DNA of 19,173 bases from JAEHDI01 sp035455185 (GTDB lineage: Bacteria > Acidobacteriota > Terriglobia > Bryobacterales > Bryobacteraceae). The stretch is from NCBI GenBank assembly GCA_035455185.1, contig DATIFQ010000273.1, positions 1 through 19,173 of the forward strand. The letters are read 5' to 3'. Made by a program: the position numbers and the translations under genes. This document shows positions 1-8,791 of this stretch, piece by piece; the stretch's first letter is position 1; every line of letters begins with the position of its first letter. The notes below the pieces were generated by a model. It saw only the letters and a program-made list of their open reading frames with translations, made no database searches and had not been told where the DNA came from.

Positions 1-411
1 CCGCACGCGAAGTCGGGCACGATGGGATGGCTTGCATCCCACATCGCGAATATCCCATCCTGGGCGGCCGTGGCAATCAATCAAGATTCGCTGGACATGG
101 CGCCGGCAGGAGCGGAACCGCCGCGCACTCCACAGGCAGGCAGCCGGAAAGAGCTCCTGGAAATATTCGACAAGAACGTGGCCGATGCGAGGGCGGCCAT
201 TGCCGGCGCCGACGACAACCGGCTGCTCGCGCCGTGGACACTGTTGTCCAACGGTCAGACGATCCTGACGATGCCGCGCATCGGGGTCCTCCGTAGCTTC
301 GTGATGAACCACAGCATTCACCACCGCGCGCAGCTTACGGTTTACCTTCGGCTGAATGACCTGCCGGTACCAGCCCTCTATGGGCCGTCGGCGGACGAAG
401 GCGGAATGTAA
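1..411 (+). CDS. DinB-family protein, C-terminal part (5' end outside window)
   Basis: The reading frame is open from base 1 and ends at TAA 409-411. The visible 136 residues are the C-terminal part of a DinB/YfiT-like four-helix-bundle protein. Counting from the first visible codon, His14 in a W-L-A-S-H segment and the H-S-I-H-H-R-A-Q-L segment (His104 to His108) match the three-histidine metal site of the family. The helix carrying HHRAQL is the best-preserved part. Family members are small, about 150-180 aa, cytosolic and metal-binding. Some are thiol-dependent transferases, but most have no known substrate, so no reaction can be assigned. The Met codon at 22 lies inside the conserved first visible helix, so it is unlikely to be the true start; the gene begins upstream of the window. 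It converges on the gene at 428-2677 with a 16-bp gap and no visible terminator. Confidence 0.85.
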   Translation, partial: PHAKSGTMGWLASHIANIPSWAAVAINQDSLDMAPAGAEPPRTPQAGSRKELLEIFDKNVADARAAIAGADDNRLLAPWTLLSNGQTILTMPRIGVLRSFVMNHSIHHRAQLTVYLRLNDLPVPALYGPSADEGGM

Positions 412-427
412 AGGCAGGCTCCCGCGG

Positions 428-2677
428 TCACTGTAGCGAAAGCAGCTTGTCGACCATCCGGTCCTTCCACTGGTCCATCATCGCGTCGTTCTTGGCGCGG
501 TCCCAGAAGTCGTCCACTGTGTCGGTTCCGCCCTCGCCGCGGGCGGTGGAGATTTCACCGAATAGCCGCCCCAAGAACGTGTCGAGGTTCACCCCTTTCC
601 CGGCCGCCGTGCGCTTCAGGGTTTCGAGAAGACGCCGGTCGTCCCAGGCCTCACGCAGGCCCTCCATGTAAGGTGTAGGAATGAGGTCGAACGGAGTGTT
701 CCAGACGTACATCCAGTTGTTTCCGTCGAGCGTATCGAACCGATTGCCCCAGTTGTAAGCCCATACCAATGAGCCGCGGCTGTTATGGGCGGCGAAGTAG
801 TAGCCGAACGTATAGCGGGCGGTCGCGGGCAGGCCGCGGTCGTGGTTGCCGGAGTACTCCCAAAGAATCTTGCGCGCGGCGCGGACCTCGTCCGGGAGGT
901 TCCAGTTCTCGCTGACGGCATTCGTGCAGAAGATGTCAACATCCTCCAGGAACTCGATGCCGGGATCATAGTGGTGAATCGAGCCATAGATCTGGGCCTT
1001 CGGATCGCCTTTTCGCAACAGGCGGATCTGCTCCTTGAATTGCGGCTTGATGAACGTGAGCATGCCGAGACTGGATTGATACTGCACGTACTTCGCGGGT
1101 TCGTCGAACGGCGTGAGCACCACATTCGGCCATCCGTTGGAACGGGCGTGGTCGCCGAAACGGCGGGTCCACTCGACCATGAGCGGGGCGATCTTCTCCG
1201 GCACTACGTGGGGGTTCTCCATAGCGAGTCGTTTCCAGCCAGCGTCGTCCAACCCGAGGAGAGTGTTTGCTAGGTCGCGCGGAAAACCGAACGTCTGCGG
1301 AAAGCCGTAGGGGTTGCCCCCGAGGAAGTAGACCAGATCGCTGATGCCTGCCCGCTTCGCCGCCGCCATCCAGTCGTCCATGATGCGAAAGTCCATGTCG
1401 AAGGAGCCGCTGTTCTTCGACAAGAGCGGCCGGATGCTCGCGTACCAGATGTTGACCATGTTGTGGTTGTAGTTCCGCAGCGCCTCGAGCTCGAATTCCG
1501 GGACGAGGCCAGTGGTACAGCCGCCGAGTTTCAGTCCGGCCTCCTCCATGGTCAGCAACCGTGCGTTCAATACCTCAACGGTCAGAGGAACAGCGAACTC
1601 CTCGACACCGTCCGCCTGGAGACGCACCATGGTGGTGTACGTTCCAGGACGTGCCGTCGCTTCCTTGGTAAGAACCACAAGCCAAACCATGTGACTGTGC
1701 CCGGCAGGCACGTCGAACGGATACGCGGGCCACAGCCGCTGTGGGAACAATTCGATGAGATAGCTCGGAATCATCTGGCCTCTCACCTTGGAATATTCCG
1801 CGACCCGGGGGATGACTTCGACGACCGTGTTACCCGCGGCGTCTTTCACGGGCGCGACGCTGACACGGACATTCCGCAAATCCCGCGCGTTGGCGTAGAC
1901 GCCGAGTTGCACCGGCTCGTCGTCATTTCGAAACAGACGCACGCGCAACGGAGCACCCGCTTCGCCTGCCTGGGGCGCGCTGATCGGACGCACAAGGTCC
2001 ATCCAGTTCCGGCGGAAGGGAACAAGCGGCTTGCGGGACCAGTCGCCCGGAAGGACCGCTTTCTGAGCCAGGTTGAAGTACCTCGGAGAGGTCTCCGCGC
2101 GCCGCTGCTCACGAGCGACCCAGGCGCGCGTTTCTGCGTTATATCGTTCCTCTTCGTCGGGGAGCGGAGCGGTGAGGCGAAACGCTCTGGCCTTAAGCGG
2201 GCCGCCGGCGGGCGTGAGGCGGAATTGGAGGGCGTTCGACGCCGAGCGGAAAGTGAAATCGGAGGACGCCGGAATGCGGGCGGTCTTCCAGCGGCCGTCG
2301 GCGGCGCCGCCAAAGCGGTGCAACTCGCTGTAGGGCCGCGTCGTGCCGAGGGCGCTGTAAACCTCGGCGCGAACCGGGTGGGCGAAATCGTCCAGGTAAT
2401 CGACTTCGAGGACGATCACCTCGCCGCGGGGCGGCCGGTTTCCGGTCCACCATGCGGGCGACTCGAGGAGTCCGGCCCGTGCGGCGTTGAGAAGCCAAAC
2501 GCCGCCCTCGTTGCGCCAAGCGGATTCACCGCCGGCGGCGGGCGTGACGGCCTGTGGAAGCGTGATGCCGGTGGGCGCCTTCCAGGGAAAGGCACCGGCC
2601 AACGAGGGCTTAACGCTGACAAAGGAGACAAGGAAAGCGGAACAGGCTAGGAGTAGTTGATGTCGGCGTGTGCTCAT
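428..2677 (-). CDS. Secreted DUF4091 / GH123-like protein
   Basis: This is a 749-aa protein with a Sec-type N-terminus: basic MSTRRH, then a hydrophobic stretch to about residue 27. Residues 40-170 look like a beta-rich, carbohydrate-binding-like module. Residues 240-370 resemble the beta-sandwich that precedes the catalytic domain in GH123-like proteins. Residues 380-690 resemble a DUF4091/GH123 TIM barrel, with a T-P-F-D-E-P motif at 522-527. In GH123 hexosaminidases an adjacent Asp-Glu pair performs substrate-assisted catalysis, so D525-E526 are the candidate catalytic residues. The W-E-Y-S-G and N-W-G-N-R segments (about 607-646) fit the end of the barrel. The role inferred is periplasmic or extracellular glycan hydrolysis, possibly of N-acetylhexosaminides; the substrate is not shown. 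It is the last gene of the - strand run, 12 bp after the previous stop. No good Shine-Dalgarno sequence precedes the ATG. Confidence 0.8.
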   Translation of the reverse strand: MSTRRHQLLLACSAFLVSFVSVKPSLAGAFPWKAPTGITLPQAVTPAAGGESAWRNEGGVWLLNAARAGLLESPAWWTGNRPPRGEVIVLEVDYLDDFAHPVRAEVYSALGTTRPYSELHRFGGAADGRWKTARIPASSDFTFRSASNALQFRLTPAGGPLKARAFRLTAPLPDEEERYNAETRAWVAREQRRAETSPRYFNLAQKAVLPGDWSRKPLVPFRRNWMDLVRPISAPQAGEAGAPLRVRLFRNDDEPVQLGVYANARDLRNVRVSVAPVKDAAGNTVVEVIPRVAEYSKVRGQMIPSYLIELFPQRLWPAYPFDVPAGHSHMVWLVVLTKEATARPGTYTTMVRLQADGVEEFAVPLTVEVLNARLLTMEEAGLKLGGCTTGLVPEFELEALRNYNHNMVNIWYASIRPLLSKNSGSFDMDFRIMDDWMAAAKRAGISDLVYFLGGNPYGFPQTFGFPRDLANTLLGLDDAGWKRLAMENPHVVPEKIAPLMVEWTRRFGDHARSNGWPNVVLTPFDEPAKYVQYQSSLGMLTFIKPQFKEQIRLLRKGDPKAQIYGSIHHYDPGIEFLEDVDIFCTNAVSENWNLPDEVRAARKILWEYSGNHDRGLPATARYTFGYYFAAHNSRGSLVWAYNWGNRFDTLDGNNWMYVWNTPFDLIPTPYMEGLREAWDDRRLLETLKRTAAGKGVNLDTFLGRLFGEISTARGEGGTDTVDDFWDRAKNDAMMDQWKDRMVDKLLSLQ

Positions 2678-2689
2678 GATCGCAACTAT

Positions 2690-5164
2690 TCAGAGCCGCG
2701 CTTTGGTCAGGCGGCCAGAGGTTTCTTCGTGCAAAAAGACGTACAGGGGAGCACGGGGCGAGGGAGCGGGCCAGGGCAGGGCAACTCGCAGCGATTGACG
2801 CGGCGTCTGCCCGGGAACCGGGGAGGGAAGCGCCTGCACCGGGTGGCCCTCCTGGCTGTTCCAGCCGGTTTGCGCGATGGCGTCGAGATCGTATCCTTCG
2901 AGTACCGCAATGTAGAGGCCGGCGGCGGTCTGCTCGTCTGTGAACTCGAACTTTTCGATGCGCGGCAGTCGGACGACCGTACCGAGCGGCGCCGGGTCGG
3001 AGACCCCTTCACCGTCGGTCTCCACCAAGAGGCGGAGGCGGCAGCCCGGAGGCCCGATCATGCCGGGTTCGAGAGAAAGAAAGAGGGTTTCCGGCCCGGT
3101 CTGCTGCATCTCGGCGCCGTTGCGCTGCTCGCCTCGGCGGAGAGATACCGGCGCCAGCCTGCGCGATGGGTCATTGCAGCCGGCCTGGAGCCGGGTAGTG
3201 CCGTCGAGGCCGGTGGCGCGGACAGCAAACGTCCTGGGCACCCCGGCCGGCAGTTCACCCTCGCGAAGTTCGACGGAGGCCACCGGGGGAGCTGAAACGG
3301 TAACGGCAGTAATCCGTGGGCGCGGACCCGCGACGAAAAGCGCGTGGTCGACGGGAAGCTCCGCATGGACGCCCTCCACTTTCAGGCGAAGCCCAATGCT
3401 GTCGCCTTTGCGAGCGGGATCGAGGAGCCGCACGCGGAGCTGCCGCTTCGTCGCGTTGCCGGCGAGCAGTTGCAGCTCCGCCTTTTCGGCCGATGCCGCT
3501 TCGATCCGATCCAGTCCGCGGCCGCGCAGTGTCAGCAACTGCTGGGGTTCGCCGAGATTCACTCGCAAAGGCAGCCCATCGAGAACGGGGTGCGGCGGCA
3601 GCACTCGCACCGGGATGTCGGTTACCAGCCCGCCTTGCTGGTCGAGAGCCAGCGTATAGGCGCCGGGCGATAAGGAACTGGTGTCAACGGCGACGTGCAA
3701 GACGGGCCGTGGGCCGGGATCGATGTCCTCAGGATTCAGAAGTTCGAGGCCGGTTGCCTTGACTGAGGGTTCGCCCTGACGGCGCAGGGTGGCTTTGCGG
3801 ACGAACTGGAAGTCCGCGCCCTTGATTTCGAGTTGCCCGGGGCCGGCGCCCGCGATAAGGCGGTCTGTGGTCTCGGGGGTAGGACGAGCTTGGGTCAGAG
3901 GCAACACACGGTAGACGTGAATCGCTCCGTCCACCTGAAAGTCCGTCCAATCCCAGCGGCCGGCCAGACGGTACTCACGGGGGGGCACTTCGGCGGCGGC
4001 GAGGTCCAGTTGAATTGACGACAATTTTCCCGCTGCGCTGCCAGGAAGCACGTGCACGGGGATGTCTTCTCCTCCGCCCACCGGCGTAACCCGCCAGTCA
4101 CGGGCGCGGAGCAGGAAGCGGCCCTCGAACTCGGCCGGACGCAAAGCGACCTCACTTCGGAGGCCAGTGGCGACATGTGCGTCGCGGGCCAGTTCCAGTT
4201 TCGGCGCTTCGATATTTGGAACCTTCACCGCCCAGAGATAGGCGAGCCGCGTGCGAGGCTTCTGCGTTTCGCGGGCGGCGCAGAGCGCGACGTTCTCCGA
4301 GCTGGCCTGCGCAAACGTAGAGCGGAAATCGGTACCAGGGAACATCATGTTCCGCAGGTTAAGAAACAGCGCCGTGCCTCCCGCCGCCACTCCCACGGTC
4401 GGACCCCAGAACAAACCCGCCACCGACGCCGCCAAGCCCGCCGACTGCTGGAACCGGCGGCCGCTCTGCTGCGAGAGAGGATCTAACGAGGAGAAGGCGG
4501 GGTTGAGAGTGCGGATCAGCAAGGCCGCCTGTTGATCGAGGGGGGCGCCGGCATCGAGCCGCGACATCGGCAGACTCCACGCACCGGCGAAGCCCGTGAG
4601 CGCCGCTTCCAGGTTCTGTCCTGAATTGGGCTGCTTTTCGTAGGCGGCCAGCGCTTGAATGAGATTCTCGGTCTGCGTGGATTTCTCGGCGTATTCGGCT
4701 AGCTGGCTGATCAGGTCCGCGTCCTCGGCGACCATGTTGCGCACCTTCTTGCGGTCCAGACCCTGTGGGCCGAAGACGACACCCAGCACGCCAATCCGGA
4801 AGGGGGCTTTCCACTCGCCGGGCTCATTGGCCCGGAAGGGATCGCTGATCTCGATGGTCCGTCCCGGTTCGGCCGGGGCCATTACCACCGAAATCTTGGC
4901 ATCTTCGGGGTCATTACTGGAGAGGTATCCGGGGGCGTAGAGAATTCGCCATCCCGCGGGGATGGCGTTCACGTCGCGCAGGCGGCGGGCCTGGCCTCCC
5001 TCCGGGGGCACGATCTTCAGATCCAGGGCGGTAATCAACGAGCCGCTGGCGCAGCGCGGCGGACGGTTGGAAGAAGCGGACGGCAGCGCGCCCGCCAGCA
5101 AAAGCAGAACAGCAATAAATCCGCGCAGGCTGTGAAGCCCGCGCCGTAACAAGCCAGACATCAT
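2690..5164 (-). CDS. Large secreted protein with helical N-terminal part and Ig-like regions, unknown function
   Basis: I do not recognise a named family for this 824-aa protein. Residues 1-30 form a Sec signal (MMSGLLRRG, then a Leu-rich core ending near A-L-P-S-A-S-S). Residues 40-125 are beta-rich. Residues 135-295 are mainly helical and include a hydrophobic, Gly/Ala-rich segment at about 242-268 that could be a membrane helix or a buried hairpin. From about 300 to the end there are repeated beta-sandwich-like stretches; those at about 430-520 and 525-610 read like IPT/TIG or other Ig-like folds. The C-terminus (L-Y-V-F-L-H-E-E-T-S) is a final strand. Its start overlaps the upstream flavoprotein stop in an ATGA, with an AAAGAG purine run just upstream that could serve as a ribosome binding site; a second ATG follows directly. 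Envelope or extracellular location is inferred. A structural or adhesion role is possible but unproven. Confidence 0.75.
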   Translation of the reverse strand: MMSGLLRRGLHSLRGFIAVLLLLAGALPSASSNRPPRCASGSLITALDLKIVPPEGGQARRLRDVNAIPAGWRILYAPGYLSSNDPEDAKISVVMAPAEPGRTIEISDPFRANEPGEWKAPFRIGVLGVVFGPQGLDRKKVRNMVAEDADLISQLAEYAEKSTQTENLIQALAAYEKQPNSGQNLEAALTGFAGAWSLPMSRLDAGAPLDQQAALLIRTLNPAFSSLDPLSQQSGRRFQQSAGLAASVAGLFWGPTVGVAAGGTALFLNLRNMMFPGTDFRSTFAQASSENVALCAARETQKPRTRLAYLWAVKVPNIEAPKLELARDAHVATGLRSEVALRPAEFEGRFLLRARDWRVTPVGGGEDIPVHVLPGSAAGKLSSIQLDLAAAEVPPREYRLAGRWDWTDFQVDGAIHVYRVLPLTQARPTPETTDRLIAGAGPGQLEIKGADFQFVRKATLRRQGEPSVKATGLELLNPEDIDPGPRPVLHVAVDTSSLSPGAYTLALDQQGGLVTDIPVRVLPPHPVLDGLPLRVNLGEPQQLLTLRGRGLDRIEAASAEKAELQLLAGNATKRQLRVRLLDPARKGDSIGLRLKVEGVHAELPVDHALFVAGPRPRITAVTVSAPPVASVELREGELPAGVPRTFAVRATGLDGTTRLQAGCNDPSRRLAPVSLRRGEQRNGAEMQQTGPETLFLSLEPGMIGPPGCRLRLLVETDGEGVSDPAPLGTVVRLPRIEKFEFTDEQTAAGLYIAVLEGYDLDAIAQTGWNSQEGHPVQALPSPVPGQTPRQSLRVALPWPAPSPRAPLYVFLHEETSGRLTKARL

Positions 5165-6147
5165 CTCTTTCGCAGGTCCGAAGCGATGGCCTCGGCGATC
5201 TTCCGGCCATGAAAACGGCCGTTTTCAATGAAAATTTCGTTGGTATGCATGCCGGCGACGATGACGCCGGCAAGATAAATTCCCTTGCGGCGGCTCTCCA
5301 GGGTCTCGGGATCGGTGTAGGGGCGGCCGGTCTCCCTGTCGACGGGGATGCCGTGCGTGCTCATAAATTCGAGGTCGGGGTGGTAGCCGGTCATGGCAAA
5401 GACAAAGTCGTTCTTCAGCCACAGATCGCCGCCCGGCGTTCGGACGAGAATCTCCTCCGGCCGGATTTCGGCCACGTGCGAGTTGAAATGCGCGGTTATT
5501 TCACCGTTCGCGATCCGGTTCTCCACGTTGGGCTTGATCCAGTATTTCACGCTGTCGGAGAGGCCCTCGCGGCGATGGATCAGCGTGACGCGCGCGCCGC
5601 TCCAGTGAAGTTCCAACGCGGCGATGGCGGCGGAGTTCTTGCCGCCGATCACGGCCACATCGTGGCCGTAATAGGGATGCGGCTCGCGATAGTAGTGGAT
5701 GACCTTCTCGAGGTCTTCACCGGGGATGCCGAGCAGGTTCGGCCGGTCATAGAACCCCGTCGCGAGGATCACTTTAGACGTGACGTATTGCCGCGGACAT
5801 CCGTTTCGGTCCTCGGTGTGGACTGTGAAGCCGCCGTCCTCCCCGGCGATGTGCTCGACGCGCTCATACTGCCGGATCTGAAGCCTATAATGGTCCGCCA
5901 CGCGGCGGTAGTACTTAAGCGCTTCCGTACGTGTGGGCTTTTCGTTCAGCGACGTCATCGGAATGTCGCCGATTTCGAGCAGCTCCGGCGTGGTGAAGAA
6001 GACCATATTGGTCGGATAGTTGTACAGCGAGTTCACCACGCAGCCTTTTTCGATCAGGACGGCATTGAGGCCGCGGCGTTGCAACTCGATGCCGCAGGCG
6101 AGACCGGTCGGGCCGGCGCCCGCGACGATCGCGTCAAGCCGTGTCAC
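5161..6147 (-). CDS. ypdA: YpdA-type FAD/NADPH oxidoreductase (bacillithiol disulfide reductase-like)
   Basis: This 328-aa cytosolic flavoprotein resembles the YpdA/Bdr family along its whole length. It has an N-terminal FAD dinucleotide fold with G-A-G-P-T-G at 10-15, the segment N-S-L-Y-N-Y-P-T-N (39-47), an A-T-G at 129-131, a second NADPH-binding fold with G-G-K-N-S-A at 168-173, and the F-I-E-N-G-R-F-H-G signature at about 306-314. There is no CxxC pair, which argues against a classical thioredoxin reductase. Known members reduce bacillithiol disulfide. In staphylococcal and Bacillus proteins the first motif reads GGGPCG with Cys14, but here residue 14 is Thr (codon ACC, 6106-6108). Whether this organism makes bacillithiol cannot be seen here. 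The start is GTG, overlapping the alaS stop as GTGA, so translation is probably coupled. Family assignment is strong; the exact substrate is uncertain. Confidence 0.85.
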   Translation of the reverse strand: MTRLDAIVAGAGPTGLACGIELQRRGLNAVLIEKGCVVNSLYNYPTNMVFFTTPELLEIGDIPMTSLNEKPTRTEALKYYRRVADHYRLQIRQYERVEHIAGEDGGFTVHTEDRNGCPRQYVTSKVILATGFYDRPNLLGIPGEDLEKVIHYYREPHPYYGHDVAVIGGKNSAAIAALELHWSGARVTLIHRREGLSDSVKYWIKPNVENRIANGEITAHFNSHVAEIRPEEILVRTPGGDLWLKNDFVFAMTGYHPDLEFMSTHGIPVDRETGRPYTDPETLESRRKGIYLAGVIVAGMHTNEIFIENGRFHGRKIAEAIASDLRKR

Positions 6148-8786
6148 AACATTCCCTCGACTTGCGTGTACACGGCGTCGAGCGCCGCCGGCAGCGCCGC
6201 CACGTCCTTTCCTCCCGCCTCGGCCATGTCAGGCCGCCCACCGCCTTTGCCGCCGACCATCTGGGCCACGGATCCGGCGAGCTTGCCTGCGTGAACCTTG
6301 CCGGTCAGGTCTTTGGTGACCGCCGAGACGATGGCGACGTTCGAATCGTCGATAGAAGCGAGCACGACGACGCCGGACTTCCACTTGTTGCGCAGCGAAT
6401 CGGCGAGCACACGCATCTGCTGACGGTCCAGACCGTCCACGCGGCCGGCGAGCACGCGGACGCCCTTCAACGTGCGGGCCTGTCCTTCAAGCTCGGAAAG
6501 CTGCGCTTGCGCCACTCGGTTCTTCATCTGGTCGAGTTGCTTCTCGATGGCCCGCTGCTGGGCAATGAGTTTCTCAACGTGATCCACCAGCTCGGTCTCG
6601 GAGGCTCGAACGATCTGCGAGATCCGGGCAAGCGAGTCCGAGGCGTGCTGGAAACGATGGAGCGCGCCCTCGCCGGTGATGGCCTCGACCCTGCGAGCTC
6701 CCGCCGAGATGCTTCCCTCGGAGACGATCTTGCAAAGGCCGATGTCACCCGTGCGCCGCACGTGGGTGCCGCCGCACAGCTCCTTACTGAAGCCGGGGAC
6801 GGAGACGACACGGACGGTGTCGCCGTACTTCTCGCCGAACAGCGCCATGGCGCCGGTGGTGATGGCGCTGTCCAGGTCCATCAGATCGGTCTGGACGTCG
6901 GTGTTCCGGAGAATCTGCTCGTTGACGAGGCGTTCGACTTCCTCGATCTCCGCCGGGTCCATCGCCGCGTAGTGCGTGAAGTCGAAGCGGAGGCGCGACG
7001 GCTCCACAACGCTGCCCGCTTGCTTGACGTGGGTCCCGAGGACCGTCCGCAATGCCGCGTGAACCAGATGCGTCGCGGTATGGTTACGCATTGTAGAGCG
7101 CCGCGGGGATTCATCCACCTGGGCGCGCAGCAGATCACCGGCGCGGACCGGCGCAACGGCCACGATGCGATGGACCGAGAGCCCGGCGAGGGCGGGGTAG
7201 ACCGATTCGACGCGAGCCACCTGGGCGCCCGTTTCCTTGGAATAGAGTGCGCCGGTGTCGCCGACCTGGCCGCCGGCTTCGGCATAGAACGGCGTTTCGT
7301 CCAAAACGAGCTCGGCACTGGCTCCGGGGGCAACCTCGTCCGCGAGGGACTGGTTCACCACCAGGCCCACCACTCGGGAGGATGCCGACTCCAGCGTGTC
7401 GTAGCCGAGGAAGCGTGTACGGCGCTTTTCGGCGAGCGCTTCATAGACGGGCGCAATCTGGGCTTGTTGTGCTCCCTTCCAGCTTGCGCGGGCACGCTCG
7501 CGCTGGCGCTCCATTTCACGTTCGAAGCCGTCGCGGTCGATCGTAAGACCGTAATCGCGCGCCATCTCGTCCTGCTCGTCGAGGGCGAGGCCGTAGGTGT
7601 CATACAGCTTGAACGCGACCGGCCCCGCAAGGACGCCGGCAGCGGCGGCTTTGGCTTCGTCGTGGAAAACCCGCTCGGCCACCTGGAATGTGGTCTGGTA
7701 GCGGTGCTCCTCATCCTTCACCACACGGGCGACGCGCGAAACGCTCTCCATCAGCTCGGGATACGCGGGCTGCATCAGCTCGGCGACGAACCCGGTGAGG
7801 GTGTACAGGAACGGCTCATGAACCCCGATCAGGCGCGCGTGCCGCATGCCGCGTCGCATGATCTTGCGAAGGACGTAGCCCCGGCCTTCGTTCGACGGCA
7901 CGACGCCGTCGTGAATCAGGAACGCGGCGGCGCGGCTGTGGTCGGCGCAAATGCGCAGCGCGGTATCGGTACGGGCGTCCTCGCCGTACACGACGCCAAA
8001 CATGTCCGCCGCGCGTTCGATAATCGGCCGCAGAAGATCCGTGTCGTAGTTGGAAAGCTTGCCTTGCAGGATCGCCGCGACGCGCTCGAGTCCCATGCCG
8101 GTGTCGATGGACGGGCGGGGCAACGGGGTCAGGACACCGTTGATGTCGCGATCGTACTGCATGAACACAAGGTTCCAGATTTCGACGTAACGGCCGCCGC
8201 AGTCGCTCGGGAACTTTTCGTCCTCGTGGCCCGGCTCCGACGCCTCCGGGCCGAGGTCAAAGTGAATCTCCGAGCACGGCCCGCACGGTCCGGTGTCGCC
8301 CATCTGCCAGAAGTTGTCCTTCTCGTCGAGACGGAAAATCCGGCTTTTCGGGAAACCGGTCACCTTCTGCCACAGCAGCTCCGCTTCGTCGTCCTCGCGG
8401 AACACGGTAATGTACAAACGGTCCTGCGGCATCCCGTAGTCCTTCGTGACCAGCTCCCAGGCAAAAGCAATCGCGTCGGCCTTGAAGTAGTCCCCGAAGG
8501 AGAAGTTGCCGAGCATCTCGAAGAACGTGTGGTGCCGACGCGTGTAGCCGACATTGTCCAGGTCGTTGTGTTTTCCGCCGGCCCGCACGCACTTTTGGGA
8601 GGAGGCGGCGCGCGTGTAGTCCCGCTTCTCGCGGCCCAGGAAGACGTCCTTGAACTGGTTCATGCCCGCGTTGGTGAACAGCAATGTCGGATCGTTGGCC
8701 GGCACCAATGACGAGCTGGGAACCACACGGTGGCCGCGCTGAGCAAAGAAATCGAGGAATTTCCGGCGGATTTCGTGACCTGTCAC
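6144..8786 (-). CDS. alaS: Alanyl-tRNA synthetase
   Basis: This is the 880-aa cytosolic enzyme that charges tRNA-Ala with alanine, of normal length for bacterial AlaS (about 875 aa). From the N-terminus it shows the class II catalytic core (S-S-S-L-V-P-A-N-D-P-T-L-L-F-T-N at about 24-39, and R-H-H-T-F-F-E-M-L-G-N-F at about 84-95). The tRNA-recognition region follows. The editing domain has its zinc motifs intact, H569-x3-H573 and C671-G-G-T-H675. A C-terminal C-Ala domain ends with a G-G-G-R-P-D-M-A segment (848-855). I chose the GTG at 8784-8786 because the protein then begins V-T-G-H-E-I-R-R-K-F-L-D-F-F, as AlaS proteins do. The frame stays open upstream, but that part lies inside pyrF. 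The start is 5 bp after the pyrF stop and has no clear Shine-Dalgarno sequence, so coupling to pyrF translation is likely. Confidence 0.97.
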   Translation of the reverse strand: MTGHEIRRKFLDFFAQRGHRVVPSSSLVPANDPTLLFTNAGMNQFKDVFLGREKRDYTRAASSQKCVRAGGKHNDLDNVGYTRRHHTFFEMLGNFSFGDYFKADAIAFAWELVTKDYGMPQDRLYITVFREDDEAELLWQKVTGFPKSRIFRLDEKDNFWQMGDTGPCGPCSEIHFDLGPEASEPGHEDEKFPSDCGGRYVEIWNLVFMQYDRDINGVLTPLPRPSIDTGMGLERVAAILQGKLSNYDTDLLRPIIERAADMFGVVYGEDARTDTALRICADHSRAAAFLIHDGVVPSNEGRGYVLRKIMRRGMRHARLIGVHEPFLYTLTGFVAELMQPAYPELMESVSRVARVVKDEEHRYQTTFQVAERVFHDEAKAAAAGVLAGPVAFKLYDTYGLALDEQDEMARDYGLTIDRDGFEREMERQRERARASWKGAQQAQIAPVYEALAEKRRTRFLGYDTLESASSRVVGLVVNQSLADEVAPGASAELVLDETPFYAEAGGQVGDTGALYSKETGAQVARVESVYPALAGLSVHRIVAVAPVRAGDLLRAQVDESPRRSTMRNHTATHLVHAALRTVLGTHVKQAGSVVEPSRLRFDFTHYAAMDPAEIEEVERLVNEQILRNTDVQTDLMDLDSAITTGAMALFGEKYGDTVRVVSVPGFSKELCGGTHVRRTGDIGLCKIVSEGSISAGARRVEAITGEGALHRFQHASDSLARISQIVRASETELVDHVEKLIAQQRAIEKQLDQMKNRVAQAQLSELEGQARTLKGVRVLAGRVDGLDRQQMRVLADSLRNKWKSGVVVLASIDDSNVAIVSAVTKDLTGKVHAGKLAGSVAQMVGGKGGGRPDMAEAGGKDVAALPAALDAVYTQVEGML

Positions 8787-8791
8787 AGATT

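Noticed and set aside
1463..2650. 395-codon open frame on the + strand opposite the DUF4091 gene
   Set aside because: Its composition is biased (many Arg, His, Gly, Asp) with no domain or ribosome site; it is a shadow of the real gene.
5209..6294. 361-codon open frame on the + strand opposite ypdA
   Set aside because: Antisense to a clear flavoprotein and without recognisable motifs.
6141..8711. 856-codon open frame on the + strand opposite alaS
   Set aside because: It is antisense to a certain alaS, has no family character, and long antisense frames are expected in GC-rich coding DNA.
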